A DNA stretch of 34,646 bases, taken from positions 1-34,646 of IMG/VR virus record IMGVR_UViG_3300006108_000004. One strand, written 5' to 3'. A program made the translations under genes and the position numbers. Under the pieces are notes generated by a model. It was not told the DNA's origin and did no database searches. It was given only the letters and a program-made list of their open reading frames with translations. This DNA is from a virus. Positions 22,982-30,600 of the stretch are shown here, piece by piece (position 1 is the stretch's first letter; each line of letters begins with the position of its first letter).

Positions 22982-25071
22982 TAAATTGCTCTCTCGATTG
23001 TCTGTTGCGTTGAAGCCTTCTCGCTCATTTTGTCCACCTGAGCCAACAATAAAGCCACCTGAGCTTTAATGTGCTCGACTTCCAACTGAGTCTGAGATTT
23101 CAAGTCCGCATCTTGTGCTTTTCCGTGAACATTGAGCTCTGCAACGTACTTACGCTCAGAGTCTCGCATCTCAATGTCGTGCGCTTTGGCAGTTTGACGC
23201 ATGAGTTCACGCTTGGTTTCTTCTGTTTCCTGCATTTGCTTGACAGACATTCCGTACTTCTGCTCAAGTTGCATTTGCTGGATTTGTTGTTGAAGCTGTT
23301 TAATAACTTGCTGAGACTGCGCCAATTGCATCTGAACTTGGGGCGGTACGTCAGACTTATCGTTGACCTGAGCCAAGGGGTTCGCAGCAGCCATTCTGTC
23401 GGCAATAACGTCTGAACCGGGGAAATCCATATTCCTAAAAATCAAATCCCCAGCGGTTTGCATCAGTCCGGGGTCTGCACTCAGTAAAGTCATCATGGAA
23501 TCTACGGCTTCCTGACGCTTGGAGTTGTAGCCCGGGCCTGTATCCATGACCACATCGTATTCACCGACTGTGACGTTGTTTAAGACTTCCTCAACGCCCA
23601 TTTCGTTGATCTTGCGCTCGTTCAGAGTCACTAGATCAGGTTTTCCGTCATCTCCGATAATCCTGAGCGTTCTTTGCGTGTCGTAAACCTTCGGAATCAG
23701 ATCGAGAATGATCTTTCCAGTCCAGCGCAGGGAGCGGGTAAAGTTGTCGTAATAGTGATAGTTAGTCAGGTCAATCTGTTGTTGCTGACCGTTTAATGCT
23801 TTACCTGAGATATTTCCGGTCGGTATTTGATTTGGATCAAAGACACCAAGCACAGACTTCAAATCTTGGTCAATAACGCCCATCGCACCCATAACCCCAG
23901 CTGGAGGAGGCTCAGGCTGAATCCTAGACGGTACTGGCGCAGGGATTCCCTCGATATCTTTCTGTTTATAGCGTAAGACAGGGAAAGCCTTTGTGTTGGC
24001 CTGTGCCCATTCCTGCTCGTGTCCTTCGTCTTGACCCTCTGCAATCAACCACTTAGCCTTTGGAGCTAGAGCGATAGACTCGGTCATTGACGTAGACCAG
24101 TAGTTGTACATTCTTTGAGGGTCTTTGGCCTGACGAATCAAACCAAAACGCTTACGCTTAGAGTCAACAATTAATTGCTGTCCGTAAACAGGAACAATTG
24201 GGATATATTTACCAGCCCAAACGCCTTCTTCTAAGATTTCCATAGCGGTGAGCTTGCACCAATGAATATCTTTTCGGACAGTCTCACGTTCTTCCATGAT
24301 TGTCAGACCTGAATCTTTGTCGTAATCTTCCTTGAAGACTTTAGACCCGTCTGAGAGCAAATAAAGAGTTGTCTGACTGCGAACGGTGTAGAAGTATTCG
24401 GCAATCCGAACATCCTCTTTCATCACCCACATCGCATCAGAATCGCCAGTTCCTCTGAGTGTGAAGTTTCCACCGTCATCAGCACCGGGATACATCACTC
24501 TAAACTGAGCTTTCGGGATAACCTCGGTCACCATACATTCTTCAGCATCTGAGCCATCAGGCATAACAGAGTTGGGATCAAAATATACGGTGAAAGGGTT
24601 TGTAATCTGCTTGATAAAGATTTCTTGATCGAAAGAATCGTCAGAAATATAGTCTGTCGTAACTCTCCAATAGCCCCAGCCCATGCGAACTTGGAAGTCA
24701 TTAGCGTTATCGTAGGCTTGGTCTGCGTCCGATTGAACTTCGATATGCCTAAATATCCCAGTAATTATCTCAGCGAGTTTTTTGTCGCTCTGAGAGTTCA
24801 TCCCGTGACATTTCATTCTCGGGCGCTGCTGACGGATTTGATTTGTGATCTGGCGTACAGACGGGTCAATCTTATTAATAGTCAGGCAAGGACGAGCTTC
24901 TAGGGTACGACTGTTTTGAATCTCGACTGGCCATTGATCTCCTGCGCCAAAACGTAAGTCTTCTAAGGCTTCAGAGCGATTTGTAGTGTCAGCCTCATTT
25001 GCAAGCCGTAAGAATTTCTTAGCCTGTTCAATGCGTGAGTCAAAATCTGCGCTCTGAGTATCTTCAGCCAT
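22981..25071 (-). CDS. Portal protein, P22 gp1-like
   Basis: 696 aa matching the P22-type portal family: DSRIEQAKKFLRLANEADTT, DLRFGAGDQWP, PCLTINKIDPSVRQITNQIR then QQRPRMKC, and NPFTVYFDPNSVMPDGSDAE. The C-terminal part is a long Gln-rich coiled coil (QVQMQLAQSQQVIKQLQQQI), comparable to the P22 portal barrel. It forms the dodecameric DNA entry and exit ring. GAGGT precedes ATG 25071. It is directly downstream of the large terminase. Confidence 0.93.
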   Translation of the reverse strand: MAEDTQSADFDSRIEQAKKFLRLANEADTTNRSEALEDLRFGAGDQWPVEIQNSRTLEARPCLTINKIDPSVRQITNQIRQQRPRMKCHGMNSQSDKKLAEIITGIFRHIEVQSDADQAYDNANDFQVRMGWGYWRVTTDYISDDSFDQEIFIKQITNPFTVYFDPNSVMPDGSDAEECMVTEVIPKAQFRVMYPGADDGGNFTLRGTGDSDAMWVMKEDVRIAEYFYTVRSQTTLYLLSDGSKVFKEDYDKDSGLTIMEERETVRKDIHWCKLTAMEILEEGVWAGKYIPIVPVYGQQLIVDSKRKRFGLIRQAKDPQRMYNYWSTSMTESIALAPKAKWLIAEGQDEGHEQEWAQANTKAFPVLRYKQKDIEGIPAPVPSRIQPEPPPAGVMGAMGVIDQDLKSVLGVFDPNQIPTGNISGKALNGQQQQIDLTNYHYYDNFTRSLRWTGKIILDLIPKVYDTQRTLRIIGDDGKPDLVTLNERKINEMGVEEVLNNVTVGEYDVVMDTGPGYNSKRQEAVDSMMTLLSADPGLMQTAGDLIFRNMDFPGSDVIADRMAAANPLAQVNDKSDVPPQVQMQLAQSQQVIKQLQQQIQQMQLEQKYGMSVKQMQETEETKRELMRQTAKAHDIEMRDSERKYVAELNVHGKAQDADLKSQTQLEVEHIKAQVALLLAQVDKMSEKASTQQTIERAI

Positions 25072-25092
25072 ATTACCTCGCTTCGCCCGATT

Positions 25093-26361
25093 CTATCCCA
25101 TCCAGTTAGAAACTGGCAACTGTATTTGTTTTTTCACTATCTTTTTCGGTTCTTGGATCATTAGCCCGATATACCTGAAAGCATCAGCCCCGTGCGACCA
25201 GATATCGTGCAAAGGGTTTTTAGAGAATTGCTTGGTGTCTGGATCGACCTCGTAACGATAGTGCCTGAGACATTGCAACCCTTGGTGACAATTTTCCCGG
25301 TCAAAATAACAATTAGAAAATATTGTCCGGGCAGCGTTGATCGAGTCCACGATTGGCACTTTAGGGATGATTCGAGTCTTGAATCCTGCGTTACGCACAA
25401 TCTCCTCAATCGAGCGCCCGTTCCCTGCGAGAGTCTTATTCTCAGCGTCATGAGGCAGCCAAAGCGTGTCAAAGACGTATCCAAAGGTCTGGCACTTAGC
25501 GAGAATATCCGTCATTTTGGTTTGATTGACCTCAAAGTAACGAATTAGCCTGTTTTCCATGCCGACAAACTGGAGAAACCAAACTGCCGTCATGTCTGAC
25601 CAGCCAAGATCGAAGATCATGTGTACGGGCTTCGTAGCATCGTAAGGAACTCGGGTAATTCTTTCCTCAAGCTCTGCCATGTTGATCTCTTTCTGGAAGA
25701 TCGCACCGTCCACGGTCTTACGGCATAAACCTTCCCAGACTGTGTTGTAGGCTTCTATGTCTCTAGCCCTGAGCTGATCTTTTTCCTCTTTTAGAGTCTG
25801 CGGAAACCATGGGTTATCGGACCAGTTTATTTTTTGAACAATAGAGTTTTGTGGTGGATTTAACACAAAGCGCACATAAGTCTCGTCCGTCTCGAGCTCA
25901 GGGTTAAACGTAATCCATATCTCAGACTTTTCTTTTCGGATGGTTGGGATTAATACGTCCCAACTCATTCGGCTCACCGTTTGACTTTCCTCTACCCAGC
26001 AGACATCAGCGCCTTCGTGCGACTTTACGTTGGCAACATTGTTCTTTAAGCCGACAAACGAAAATTCTGTGCCGTTTTTGCCACGAATAGAGTTTTGTGT
26101 GATCTCATAGAAACCGTCTAGCCCAAGCGCTAAGATTTGATCGCAAAGCAGCTTATGAACCGAGTCTTTCATGGAAATCATATATTCCCGGGCGCATAAT
26201 ATTCTGAGAGTTTTCTGAGCGCCTTTGATTAATAGAGCTCTGGCCACGCCCCAAGACTTCGCTCCTCCCCTTCCACCGTACAAGATTCGATACCTTGAAT
26301 AATCAGGATGGAACAAGCATTGCAGCTTTTGAGGAAATTCAACTTCCGCTAGGTTCTGCAT
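25093..26361 (-). CDS. terL: Terminase large subunit (ATPase/nuclease)
   Basis: 422 aa of the PBSX/Terminase_3 type. Walker A is GGRGGAKS (residues 29-36) and Walker B/catalytic carboxylate ADVCWVEES (Glu124/125). The nuclease domain is complete: FDLGWSDMTAV (Asp251), LPHDAENKTLAGNGRS, and HDIWSHGADAFRY near the end. It packages DNA through the portal and cuts the concatemer. The start overlaps the small-subunit gene by 23 bases and has no strong ribosome site, suggesting coupling. Headful (pac) packaging is likely by kinship. Confidence 0.95.
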   Translation of the reverse strand: MQNLAEVEFPQKLQCLFHPDYSRYRILYGGRGGAKSWGVARALLIKGAQKTLRILCAREYMISMKDSVHKLLCDQILALGLDGFYEITQNSIRGKNGTEFSFVGLKNNVANVKSHEGADVCWVEESQTVSRMSWDVLIPTIRKEKSEIWITFNPELETDETYVRFVLNPPQNSIVQKINWSDNPWFPQTLKEEKDQLRARDIEAYNTVWEGLCRKTVDGAIFQKEINMAELEERITRVPYDATKPVHMIFDLGWSDMTAVWFLQFVGMENRLIRYFEVNQTKMTDILAKCQTFGYVFDTLWLPHDAENKTLAGNGRSIEEIVRNAGFKTRIIPKVPIVDSINAARTIFSNCYFDRENCHQGLQCLRHYRYEVDPDTKQFSKNPLHDIWSHGADAFRYIGLMIQEPKKIVKKQIQLPVSNWMG

Positions 26362-26683
26362 TTTTAAACACTATTTGGAAACCTTCAATTGCAGAGCCAT
26401 CTGGGTTTGCTATCTTAGTCGTGTTGGTTTCTCCCCAACCCATCTGCGCTTTAGTCCACCAAATCATGGCGGTGGTGTCGCCCTTCTCAGCTTTGTTAAA
26501 CAGCGTCTGAGCAATACGAGCCGATGCTTGCGCTTTACCCAAAGCCAGTTCGGGAGCGTAATACTTGCGTAAAGTCTTATCACTAATGCCAATGAGCGCC
26601 CCGATCTGCTCGTGCGGAAGACCCAGACCAGCAGCTCTTTTTGCCGTTTTTCTTAGTTCATCGTTTGGTTCATGTTCAAGCAT
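26339..26683 (-). CDS. terS: Terminase small subunit
   Basis: 114 aa with an N-terminal helix-turn-helix (GLPHEQIGALIGISDKTLRK at about residues 21-40) and a helical region (ASARIAQTLFNKAEKGDTTA) typical of small terminases that recognise the pac/cos site. It is directly upstream of and overlaps terL. ATG 26683 lacks a Shine-Dalgarno site; a TATAAA element lies just upstream, so a leaderless start is possible. Confidence 0.85.
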   Translation of the reverse strand: MLEHEPNDELRKTAKRAAGLGLPHEQIGALIGISDKTLRKYYAPELALGKAQASARIAQTLFNKAEKGDTTAMIWWTKAQMGWGETNTTKIANPDGSAIEGFQIVFKNAEPSGS

Positions 26684-26718
26684 ATTTTTATAGGGGGTAA
26701 ATGTTTAGGACTATTTTA

Positions 26719-27783
26719 TTATGTTTTGTACTCAAATGTTGCCGTTAGTCTATCTACTGAATGTGATTTGCTGATAGCTAGACCATTGTTGGATTGTGGA
26801 ACTCTGCTAGGTTTTCGTGTCATTACCCAATTTTTACTGTGTTTCAGACCGTGAATAAACGCTGGAGAGCTTGTCACAAGGGAAATACGCATTTTCTGTC
26901 TTTTGTACTTCTTTGCGATCTCGCTCATAAACATCGTACCGAGCCCAATTCCTTGATAATCTGGCTTCACCACGATTCTGTGAATCTTTTTCATATTTTT
27001 AACAGAAGGGTGCGGAAAATGCAATACTGAACACCAAGCAACTGGATGATTCTTAATTTCACAAATATATTTATGGGCTGCTTTGTTGTGTTCATGACTC
27101 AAATAGTGAAAGTCCATGAATTGACCCCATTCTGACTGACTTGCTTCTCTGATCTTACATTCAATGAGTGGTCGACAAAGTGACCTCCGAGAAAATTGCA
27201 TCGTATTACAGTCAAATACCCAATCTGGCTCTAACCATTCTTCTATGTCATAGTGACAGGAAAGCGCTATAAACTGCTTATTCTGCTTCCTAATGAACTT
27301 TTGAATAGCAGCTGACCCTATACACGCTACTTGTCTGTCAACGACTGAGGTGAACTCGTCATAAATGAATGGCTCTTTGCAGTTTAAAATCAATCTGGCC
27401 AACTCAGCTCTCATTTTCTGACCGTTTGAAAGCACAGAAAAGGGCTTTAACCAGTCAGGGGGAGATGCAAACCCAACTTTTGACAGTATTTCTGTGATGT
27501 CTTTAGCTGAATGATCTCCAAAATCATCAATAATTGACTGCCCAACCCATTCAAAACCCTCAAAAAACTCATAATTCTTGAATATTTGCTTGGCAATTGT
27601 AGTTTTTCCAGTTCCTGACGCTCCGACAATCAATCCTATATTCCATTTAATATCTTCAATTGGAATATTTACATCAAAAGTTTTAGAAACAACGTTCATT
27701 TCACAGTCAAACATTGATTTGACTTTGTTTGCTTTAAATGAATCTGAGGTTTTAGACTCAATTACAAACTTTGCACTCGGCAT
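26719..27783 (-). CDS. ABC-type ATPase fused to a GNAT acetyltransferase domain, 354 aa
   Basis: Residues about 1-195 form a compact ABC ATPase: Walker A GASGTGKTT (54-62), signature LSNGQ (118-122), Walker B PFIYDEF (Asp142, Glu143) and H-loop His177 (LSCHYD). There is no membrane domain, so it is not a transporter. Residues about 205-354 resemble a GNAT domain: PLIECKIREASQSEWGQFMD, FHYLSHEHNKAA, HPVAWCSVL, and the acyl-CoA-binding motif VVKPDYQGIGLG (271-282). GAGGG precedes ATG 27783, which overlaps the ParB-like gene by 22 bases. Phage homologues of this fusion exist near terminases; a DNA- or nucleoprotein-modifying role (GNAT-fold Mom of phage Mu modifies adenine) is possible but unproven. 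Confidence 0.85.
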   Translation of the reverse strand: MPSAKFVIESKTSDSFKANKVKSMFDCEMNVVSKTFDVNIPIEDIKWNIGLIVGASGTGKTTIAKQIFKNYEFFEGFEWVGQSIIDDFGDHSAKDITEILSKVGFASPPDWLKPFSVLSNGQKMRAELARLILNCKEPFIYDEFTSVVDRQVACIGSAAIQKFIRKQNKQFIALSCHYDIEEWLEPDWVFDCNTMQFSRRSLCRPLIECKIREASQSEWGQFMDFHYLSHEHNKAAHKYICEIKNHPVAWCSVLHFPHPSVKNMKKIHRIVVKPDYQGIGLGTMFMSEIAKKYKRQKMRISLVTSSPAFIHGLKHSKNWVMTRKPSRVPQSNNGLAISKSHSVDRLTATFEYKT

Positions 27784-28301
27784 TTATAACCCTCAGTATT
27801 GAGTCGATTAAATATCTTCTCTTGCTCTGCCTCGTCTTCACATTCAACAATAATATTAAATACTTCGTTGTAATTTTGAGATTTTATATTGTCTTCTTCG
27901 TTCATTTCGTCAAACATCTTACCAAGCTCGATTTCGTCAAACCCTAGCAAAGTAATATCAAAATCATCGTCAGATAACGCTTGAATCTCAATTTTTAGTA
28001 ATTCTTGCTCCCAATCAGCATTTAATGCCAATTTATTGTCTGCAATGATTAATGCTTTCTTTTGTGTATGCGTTAAATGATTGAGCTCAATAACGGGAAC
28101 TTCTGACATTTCTAGCTTACGAGCTGCCATCAAGCGCCCGTGTCCAGCAATAATCCCTTTTTCCCCATCAATTAAGATGGGGTTTGTCCACCCAAACTCT
28201 TTGATAGAAGCAGCAATTTGAGCCACTTGCTCGTCTGAGTGCTTCCTAGAGTTGTTGACGTAAGGGATTAAGTCTTCAACTTTAAGCTGCTGGATTTGCA
28301 T
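27762..28301 (-). CDS. ParB/Srx-fold protein, 179 aa
   Basis: I start at ATG 28301 (MQIQQLKVEDLIPYVNNSRK); a longer start at 28346 overlaps the previous gene more. The ParB/sulfiredoxin domain is clear: SRKHSDEQVAQIAASIKEFG, NPILID, and the nucleotide-binding GHGR (residues 53-56). The HTH of chromosomal ParB is absent, and the rest is acidic (ALSDDDFDITLLGFDEIELG). Such phage ParB-like proteins usually lie near terminase or modification genes; some are nucleases or CTP/ATP-dependent DNA binders. It probably works with the overlapping ABC-GNAT protein. Confidence 0.88.
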   Translation of the reverse strand: MQIQQLKVEDLIPYVNNSRKHSDEQVAQIAASIKEFGWTNPILIDGEKGIIAGHGRLMAARKLEMSEVPVIELNHLTHTQKKALIIADNKLALNADWEQELLKIEIQALSDDDFDITLLGFDEIELGKMFDEMNEEDNIKSQNYNEVFNIIVECEDEAEQEKIFNRLNTEGYKCRVQSL

Positions 28302-28473
28302 CTGTTTCGGGCTTTTGGTTTGCTGGGTTCTCAGGATGAGCGTCAAACTGATCTTTTCCTTCTACGTTGAGTCTGTGATGTAAATCTGCAACAAGCTCAA
28401 ATGGTAGTTTTCTGAGTCCAGCTAGGATCAGGTCTAGTTCTTCTACTGTGTGTGATAAATCAATCTTAATCAT
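28282..28473 (-). CDS. Small hypothetical protein, 63 aa
   Basis: MIKIDLSHTVEELDLILAGL then RKLPFELVADLHHRL is a helix pair seen in small phage proteins near ParB-like genes; the C-terminus is disordered and Pro-rich. AAGGA lies before ATG 28473, which also couples (ATGA) to the preceding 44-aa gene. Function unknown. Confidence 0.65.
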   Translation of the reverse strand: MIKIDLSHTVEELDLILAGLRKLPFELVADLHHRLNVEGKDQFDAHPENPANQKPETDANPAA

Positions 28474-28604
28474 TTCTTTCCTTGTTTGTGTCTACGGCCC
28501 GGGCCTTTTTTGGTTGAGTGAAAGTTCTTTCCTGATCGCCATTTCATGAATAAATGCTCATCCACGCCCATAGCGATTAATAAATGTACGGCTAAAGTGC
28601 TCAT
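28470..28604 (-). CDS. Small basic protein, 44 aa
   Basis: MSTLAVHLLIAMGVDEHLFM, then a basic tail (KKGPGRRHKQGKK). ATG 28604 overlaps the stop of the upstream gene (ATGA), and its own stop overlaps the start of the next (ATGA). Both junctions support a real gene although it is very short. No family recognised. Confidence 0.6.
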   Translation of the reverse strand: MSTLAVHLLIAMGVDEHLFMKWRSGKNFHSTKKGPGRRHKQGKK

Positions 28605-28744
28605 TTCTTCTTTTTGGCCTTTTCAGCCTCACGTTTTTCGGAATAGGCTATTGCCACGGCTTGTTTAACAGGCTTTCCTGCTTTAACTTCGGCTTTGATG
28701 TTCTCTTTAAACGCTTTGGGTGATGTTGATTTCTTGAGTGGCAT
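28601..28744 (-). CDS. Small basic protein, 47 aa
   Basis: MPLKKSTSPKAFKENIKAEV, then AGKPVKQAVAIAYSEKREAE and a Lys tail. The pattern (K.G.....NI..E...GKP.KQAVAIA.S..R) is common in short phage proteins. ATG 28744 joins the previous stop as TAATG; its stop overlaps the next start. Probably nucleic-acid binding from its charge, which is inference. Confidence 0.72.
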   Translation of the reverse strand: MPLKKSTSPKAFKENIKAEVKAGKPVKQAVAIAYSEKREAEKAKKKK

Positions 28745-29016
28745 TAGCATTTCCAGTTCTTAAGTGATGCCTTGGCTCTCTCCGCTGGGCCTTTGGCGTT
28801 CTTTACAACTCCTTCCATCCTCGCACAGAAAGATGCCTTTCGGCCTTCGTCTTTCTTTGTTTTGGGGTTGGGAGCAGGCGGTTTCAAGTTTGATCCGTTC
28901 TTTGCGTTGTACTCAGCACGACCTTTAGCCGTCATTCCAGCGCCTTTTTCGGTAGGATTGTAGGTTTTACCCTTTCCCGTTGTTTTGTGCTCAATGGGTT
29001 TGTCGTGCTTTTTCAT
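28744..29016 (-). CDS. DUF6321-like small basic phage protein, 90 aa
   Basis: Contains GAGMTAKGRAEYNAKNGSNL and KASFCARMEGVVKNAKGPAE, then RAKASLKNWKC. This motif pair is characteristic of a small basic protein family present in many phages (DUF6321), function unknown. Translation is coupled to the upstream gene by an ATGA overlap; no strong ribosome site. Confidence 0.75.
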   Translation of the reverse strand: MKKHDKPIEHKTTGKGKTYNPTEKGAGMTAKGRAEYNAKNGSNLKPPAPNPKTKKDEGRKASFCARMEGVVKNAKGPAERAKASLKNWKC

Positions 29017-29174
29017 TTCTTTGCGGTCTTAGCAGACTCTTTAAATGCTTTTGCGGTCGGAGCACCCTTAGAACCTGGCTTTCTCATCTTTTCAACAGGC
29101 TTACCTTCTGCCTTTTCTTTGGCAATCCGTTCCTGTTTGGCATGAATATTAGCGTATAAACCGTTTTTAGGCAT
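29013..29174 (-). CDS. Small basic protein, 53 aa
   Basis: The start at ATG 29174 is chosen over an upstream in-frame codon at 29198 because GGAGG precedes it at good spacing. MPKNGLYANIHAKQERIAKE then EKMRKPGSKGAPTAKAFKES is a recurrent small phage protein. It is rich in Lys and probably nucleic-acid binding or virion-associated. It overlaps the GroES-like gene. Confidence 0.7.
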   Translation of the reverse strand: MPKNGLYANIHAKQERIAKEKAEGKPVEKMRKPGSKGAPTAKAFKESAKTAKK

Positions 29175-29448
29175 CTTGTTCCTCCACAAAACAGACATCT
29201 TGCCAAGACATAACGAGGAATTTCTCGTCCCCGTCCTTAAAATTGTGATATTTCAAATATTCGTCTTTATAGTCCTTGGCTAAAGTACCAAACCAGACTT
29301 TATCCCCGACTTTTAAACCCTCCTCAGCAGCCTCGTCCCCAACTGCGGTTACATAACCACAAGTATCCACCTCAGCCGTCTGAATGTAAAGGACTGATTG
29401 AATTCTAGGTACGGGTTTGACTATTATTTTGTCTTTTATGGGTTTCAT
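29167..29448 (-). CDS. GroES-like co-chaperonin, 93 aa
   Basis: MKPIKDKIIVKPVPRIQSVL, then CGYVTAVGDEAAEEGLKVGD and KVWFG match the GroES/Cpn10 fold with its N-terminal strand and G-V-x-A-V-G / VGDKV motifs. The usual mobile loop that contacts GroEL is short (IQTAEVDTCG). Phage GroES proteins replace the host cap for capsid protein folding, as gp31 does in T4. GGGAGA precedes ATG 29448. It could assist coat folding; not shown. Confidence 0.75.
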   Translation of the reverse strand: MKPIKDKIIVKPVPRIQSVLYIQTAEVDTCGYVTAVGDEAAEEGLKVGDKVWFGTLAKDYKDEYLKYHNFKDGDEKFLVMSWQDVCFVEEQDA

Positions 29449-29756
29449 GGGATTTGTCTCCCACTAAGTTTAGGTCTTCCGGGCTTTCTTTTGGCCTGTA
29501 TGTCCACAGGCTTGGCAATGTCCAAACCCTCTCTTTTCTCTGCTTCTGAGACCAAATTCTCTATCGTATCGGGTAGATCAGAAAAGACCGTAGGCAGATT
29601 ACCCACGGTCAAAGTTGTCTTTTCAACAACTGCAAATTCTCCGCACCACTCCGTAGCGTGACGGTTCTGATACGTTGGATAACGCCTACATTGGCCTAAA
29701 TCCTGATTCGGCTGTAGATCAAAATGTCTACATAATCTACAATTACTATTAGCCAC
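29445..29756 (-). CDS. Cys-rich zinc-binding protein with AT-hook-like tail, 103 aa (GTG start)
   Basis: GTG 29756 is preceded by AAGGAG at the right distance; an ATG two bases upstream is out of frame. The N-terminus has C6-x2-C9, C23 and C38 (NCRLCRHF, GQCRRYP, EWCGEF), a likely zinc site. The C-terminus KRKPGRPKLSG resembles an AT-hook (GRP), suggesting DNA binding. Similar zinc proteins occur in other phages. It overlaps the GroES-like gene by 4 bases. Confidence 0.65.
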   Translation of the reverse strand: MANSNCRLCRHFDLQPNQDLGQCRRYPTYQNRHATEWCGEFAVVEKTTLTVGNLPTVFSDLPDTIENLVSEAEKREGLDIAKPVDIQAKRKPGRPKLSGRQIP

Positions 29757-29783
29757 ATCAACTCCTTGATAGTTGTTTTGGTT

Positions 29784-29818
29784 AGTAGAGGCCCGTGTGC
29801 TCCCACGGGTTCTCTACG
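29784..29818 (-). terminator. Strong hairpin between 29821 and 29756 genes
   Basis: GTAGAG-g-CCCGTG, loop TGCTCC, CACGGG-tt-CTCTAC (29785-29817) makes a 12-bp stem with a small internal loop, just after the stop of the upstream gene. The minus-strand downstream sequence is TAACCAAAAC, with no T-run, so it is an atypical terminator or an mRNA-processing/stability hairpin. Confidence 0.5.
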
Positions 29819-29820
29819 CT

Positions 29821-30168
29821 TTACATTTCTTGGGCGTGACCTACACGAACGTGAGAATAACATTCTCTTTCTTTAGAACCATCGTTCATTTCGCCCATAC
29901 GGCCGTCATGGTGACCAGCGTGAGCAGCTGGGCGCATACCCATTCCGTCAGCCTTACCCATACCGACTCCACCCATGATCGGGGCTTTACGCTCTCCGCT
30001 GGTGTCGCTAGATGTTGCGCCTTTAGGAGATTTTGCGCCTGTTGTAGATGGAACGCCACCGTACTCTTTGTCAACTTTGGAAACACGAACTTTCTTTTCG
30101 CCAGTCATGTCGCTAGAAGTTGCACGCTTTGGGAGTTTTTCCCCTGATTCTGCACGAGTTGAATACAT
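29821..30168 (-). CDS. Gly/Met/His-rich hypothetical protein, 115 aa
   Basis: Start ATG 30168 is chosen because AAGGA is close upstream; a longer frame (30198) would run into the hairpins. Two similar segments occur: GEKLPKRATSSDMTGEKKVR and KSPKGATSSDTSGERKAP, an internal duplication. The C-terminus is Gly/Met/His-rich (GMGKADGMGMRPAAHAGHHD). It has its own likely promoter and 5' hairpins, and a strong hairpin after it, so it may be an independently and strongly expressed unit. Function unknown; possibly a virion decoration or metal-binding protein. Confidence 0.65.
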   Translation of the reverse strand: MYSTRAESGEKLPKRATSSDMTGEKKVRVSKVDKEYGGVPSTTGAKSPKGATSSDTSGERKAPIMGGVGMGKADGMGMRPAAHAGHHDGRMGEMNDGSKERECYSHVRVGHAQEM

Positions 30169-30187
30169 AATAATCCTTAAAAATAAG

Positions 30188-30215
30188 TTTTCTTGCAAGA
30201 AAAGCTCTTTCGAGC
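30188..30215 (-). promoter_or_regulatory. Two consecutive hairpins in the 5' leader
   Basis: On the minus strand GCTC-GAAA-GAGC (30215-30204, GNRA-type loop) is followed by a perfect 16-bp palindrome TTTTCTTGCAAGAAAA (30203-30188). Both lie between the promoter at 30222-30249 and the start at 30168. The palindrome could be an operator or an RNA hairpin. Confidence 0.5.
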
Positions 30216-30221
30216 ACAGTC

Positions 30222-30249
30222 ATTTTATCTGATTATTCTTTATTTTCAA
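30222..30249 (-). promoter_or_regulatory. Probable sigma70-type promoter (leftward)
   Basis: TTGAAA (-35, 30249-30244), 16-base spacer, TAAAAT (-10, 30227-30222): 5/6 matches to each consensus box. Transcription would begin near 30214 and read the 30168 gene. The -35 box lies inside the 3' end of the 35-aa gene. Confidence 0.6.
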
Positions 30250-30340
30250 CAAATATTTTAAACAGAATGACCAAGGAAAATCCCAAAAAAGCCACGCTTG
30301 CCCCCAAAACCAACAAAAAGTAAATGAGTAAGATGTTCAT
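30233..30340 (-). CDS. Single-TM micropeptide, 35 aa
   Basis: Encodes MNILLIYFLLVLGASVAFLG, then FSLVILFKIFVENKE. It is almost wholly hydrophobic, with one TM helix. ATG 30340 overlaps the lipoprotein stop (ATGA). It is a plausible small membrane protein partnered with that lipoprotein. Short length keeps the confidence modest. Confidence 0.5.
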   Translation of the reverse strand: MNILLIYFLLVLGASVAFLGFSLVILFKIFVENKE

Positions 30341-30600
30341 TGGAAGTACGACTGCCTCTTAGGTAAGCATTGAATATCTATCACAATATCGCTGTACATC
30401 CCACTAATAATGCGCTTAGACATGACCGGGACGGCTCTCAGCCCGTCTTGTTCGCATTGAATAGTGGCAGAAACGACCTCAGAGCGACTCATTTGCTGCG
30501 CTTGTGGCTCAACCCTCACAGGCACAATTGGCACGCCTAAAGGCTCTACCCGGGTCTGAGCGCACCCAGCTAACAGGGCAATAAGCAGTAAATATCTCAT
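30337..30600 (-). CDS. Small lipoprotein, 87 aa
   Basis: MRYLLLIALLAGC is a lipoprotein signal with lipidated Cys13, followed by a Pro/Val-rich stretch (VEPLGVPIVPVRVEPQ) and a soluble part with two more Cys (CEQDG, IQCLPK). GAGGAGA precedes ATG 30600. It is not in the lysis cassette and is expressed with early/middle genes, so superinfection exclusion or envelope modification is possible but unproven. Confidence 0.7.
   Translation of the reverse strand: MRYLLLIALLAGCAQTRVEPLGVPIVPVRVEPQAQQMSRSEVVSATIQCEQDGLRAVPVMSKRIISGMYSDIVIDIQCLPKRQSYFQ

Noticed and set aside
25192-25548. Plus-strand 118-codon frame inside terL
   Set aside because: TerL motifs are fully accounted for on the minus strand; this is a shadow frame.
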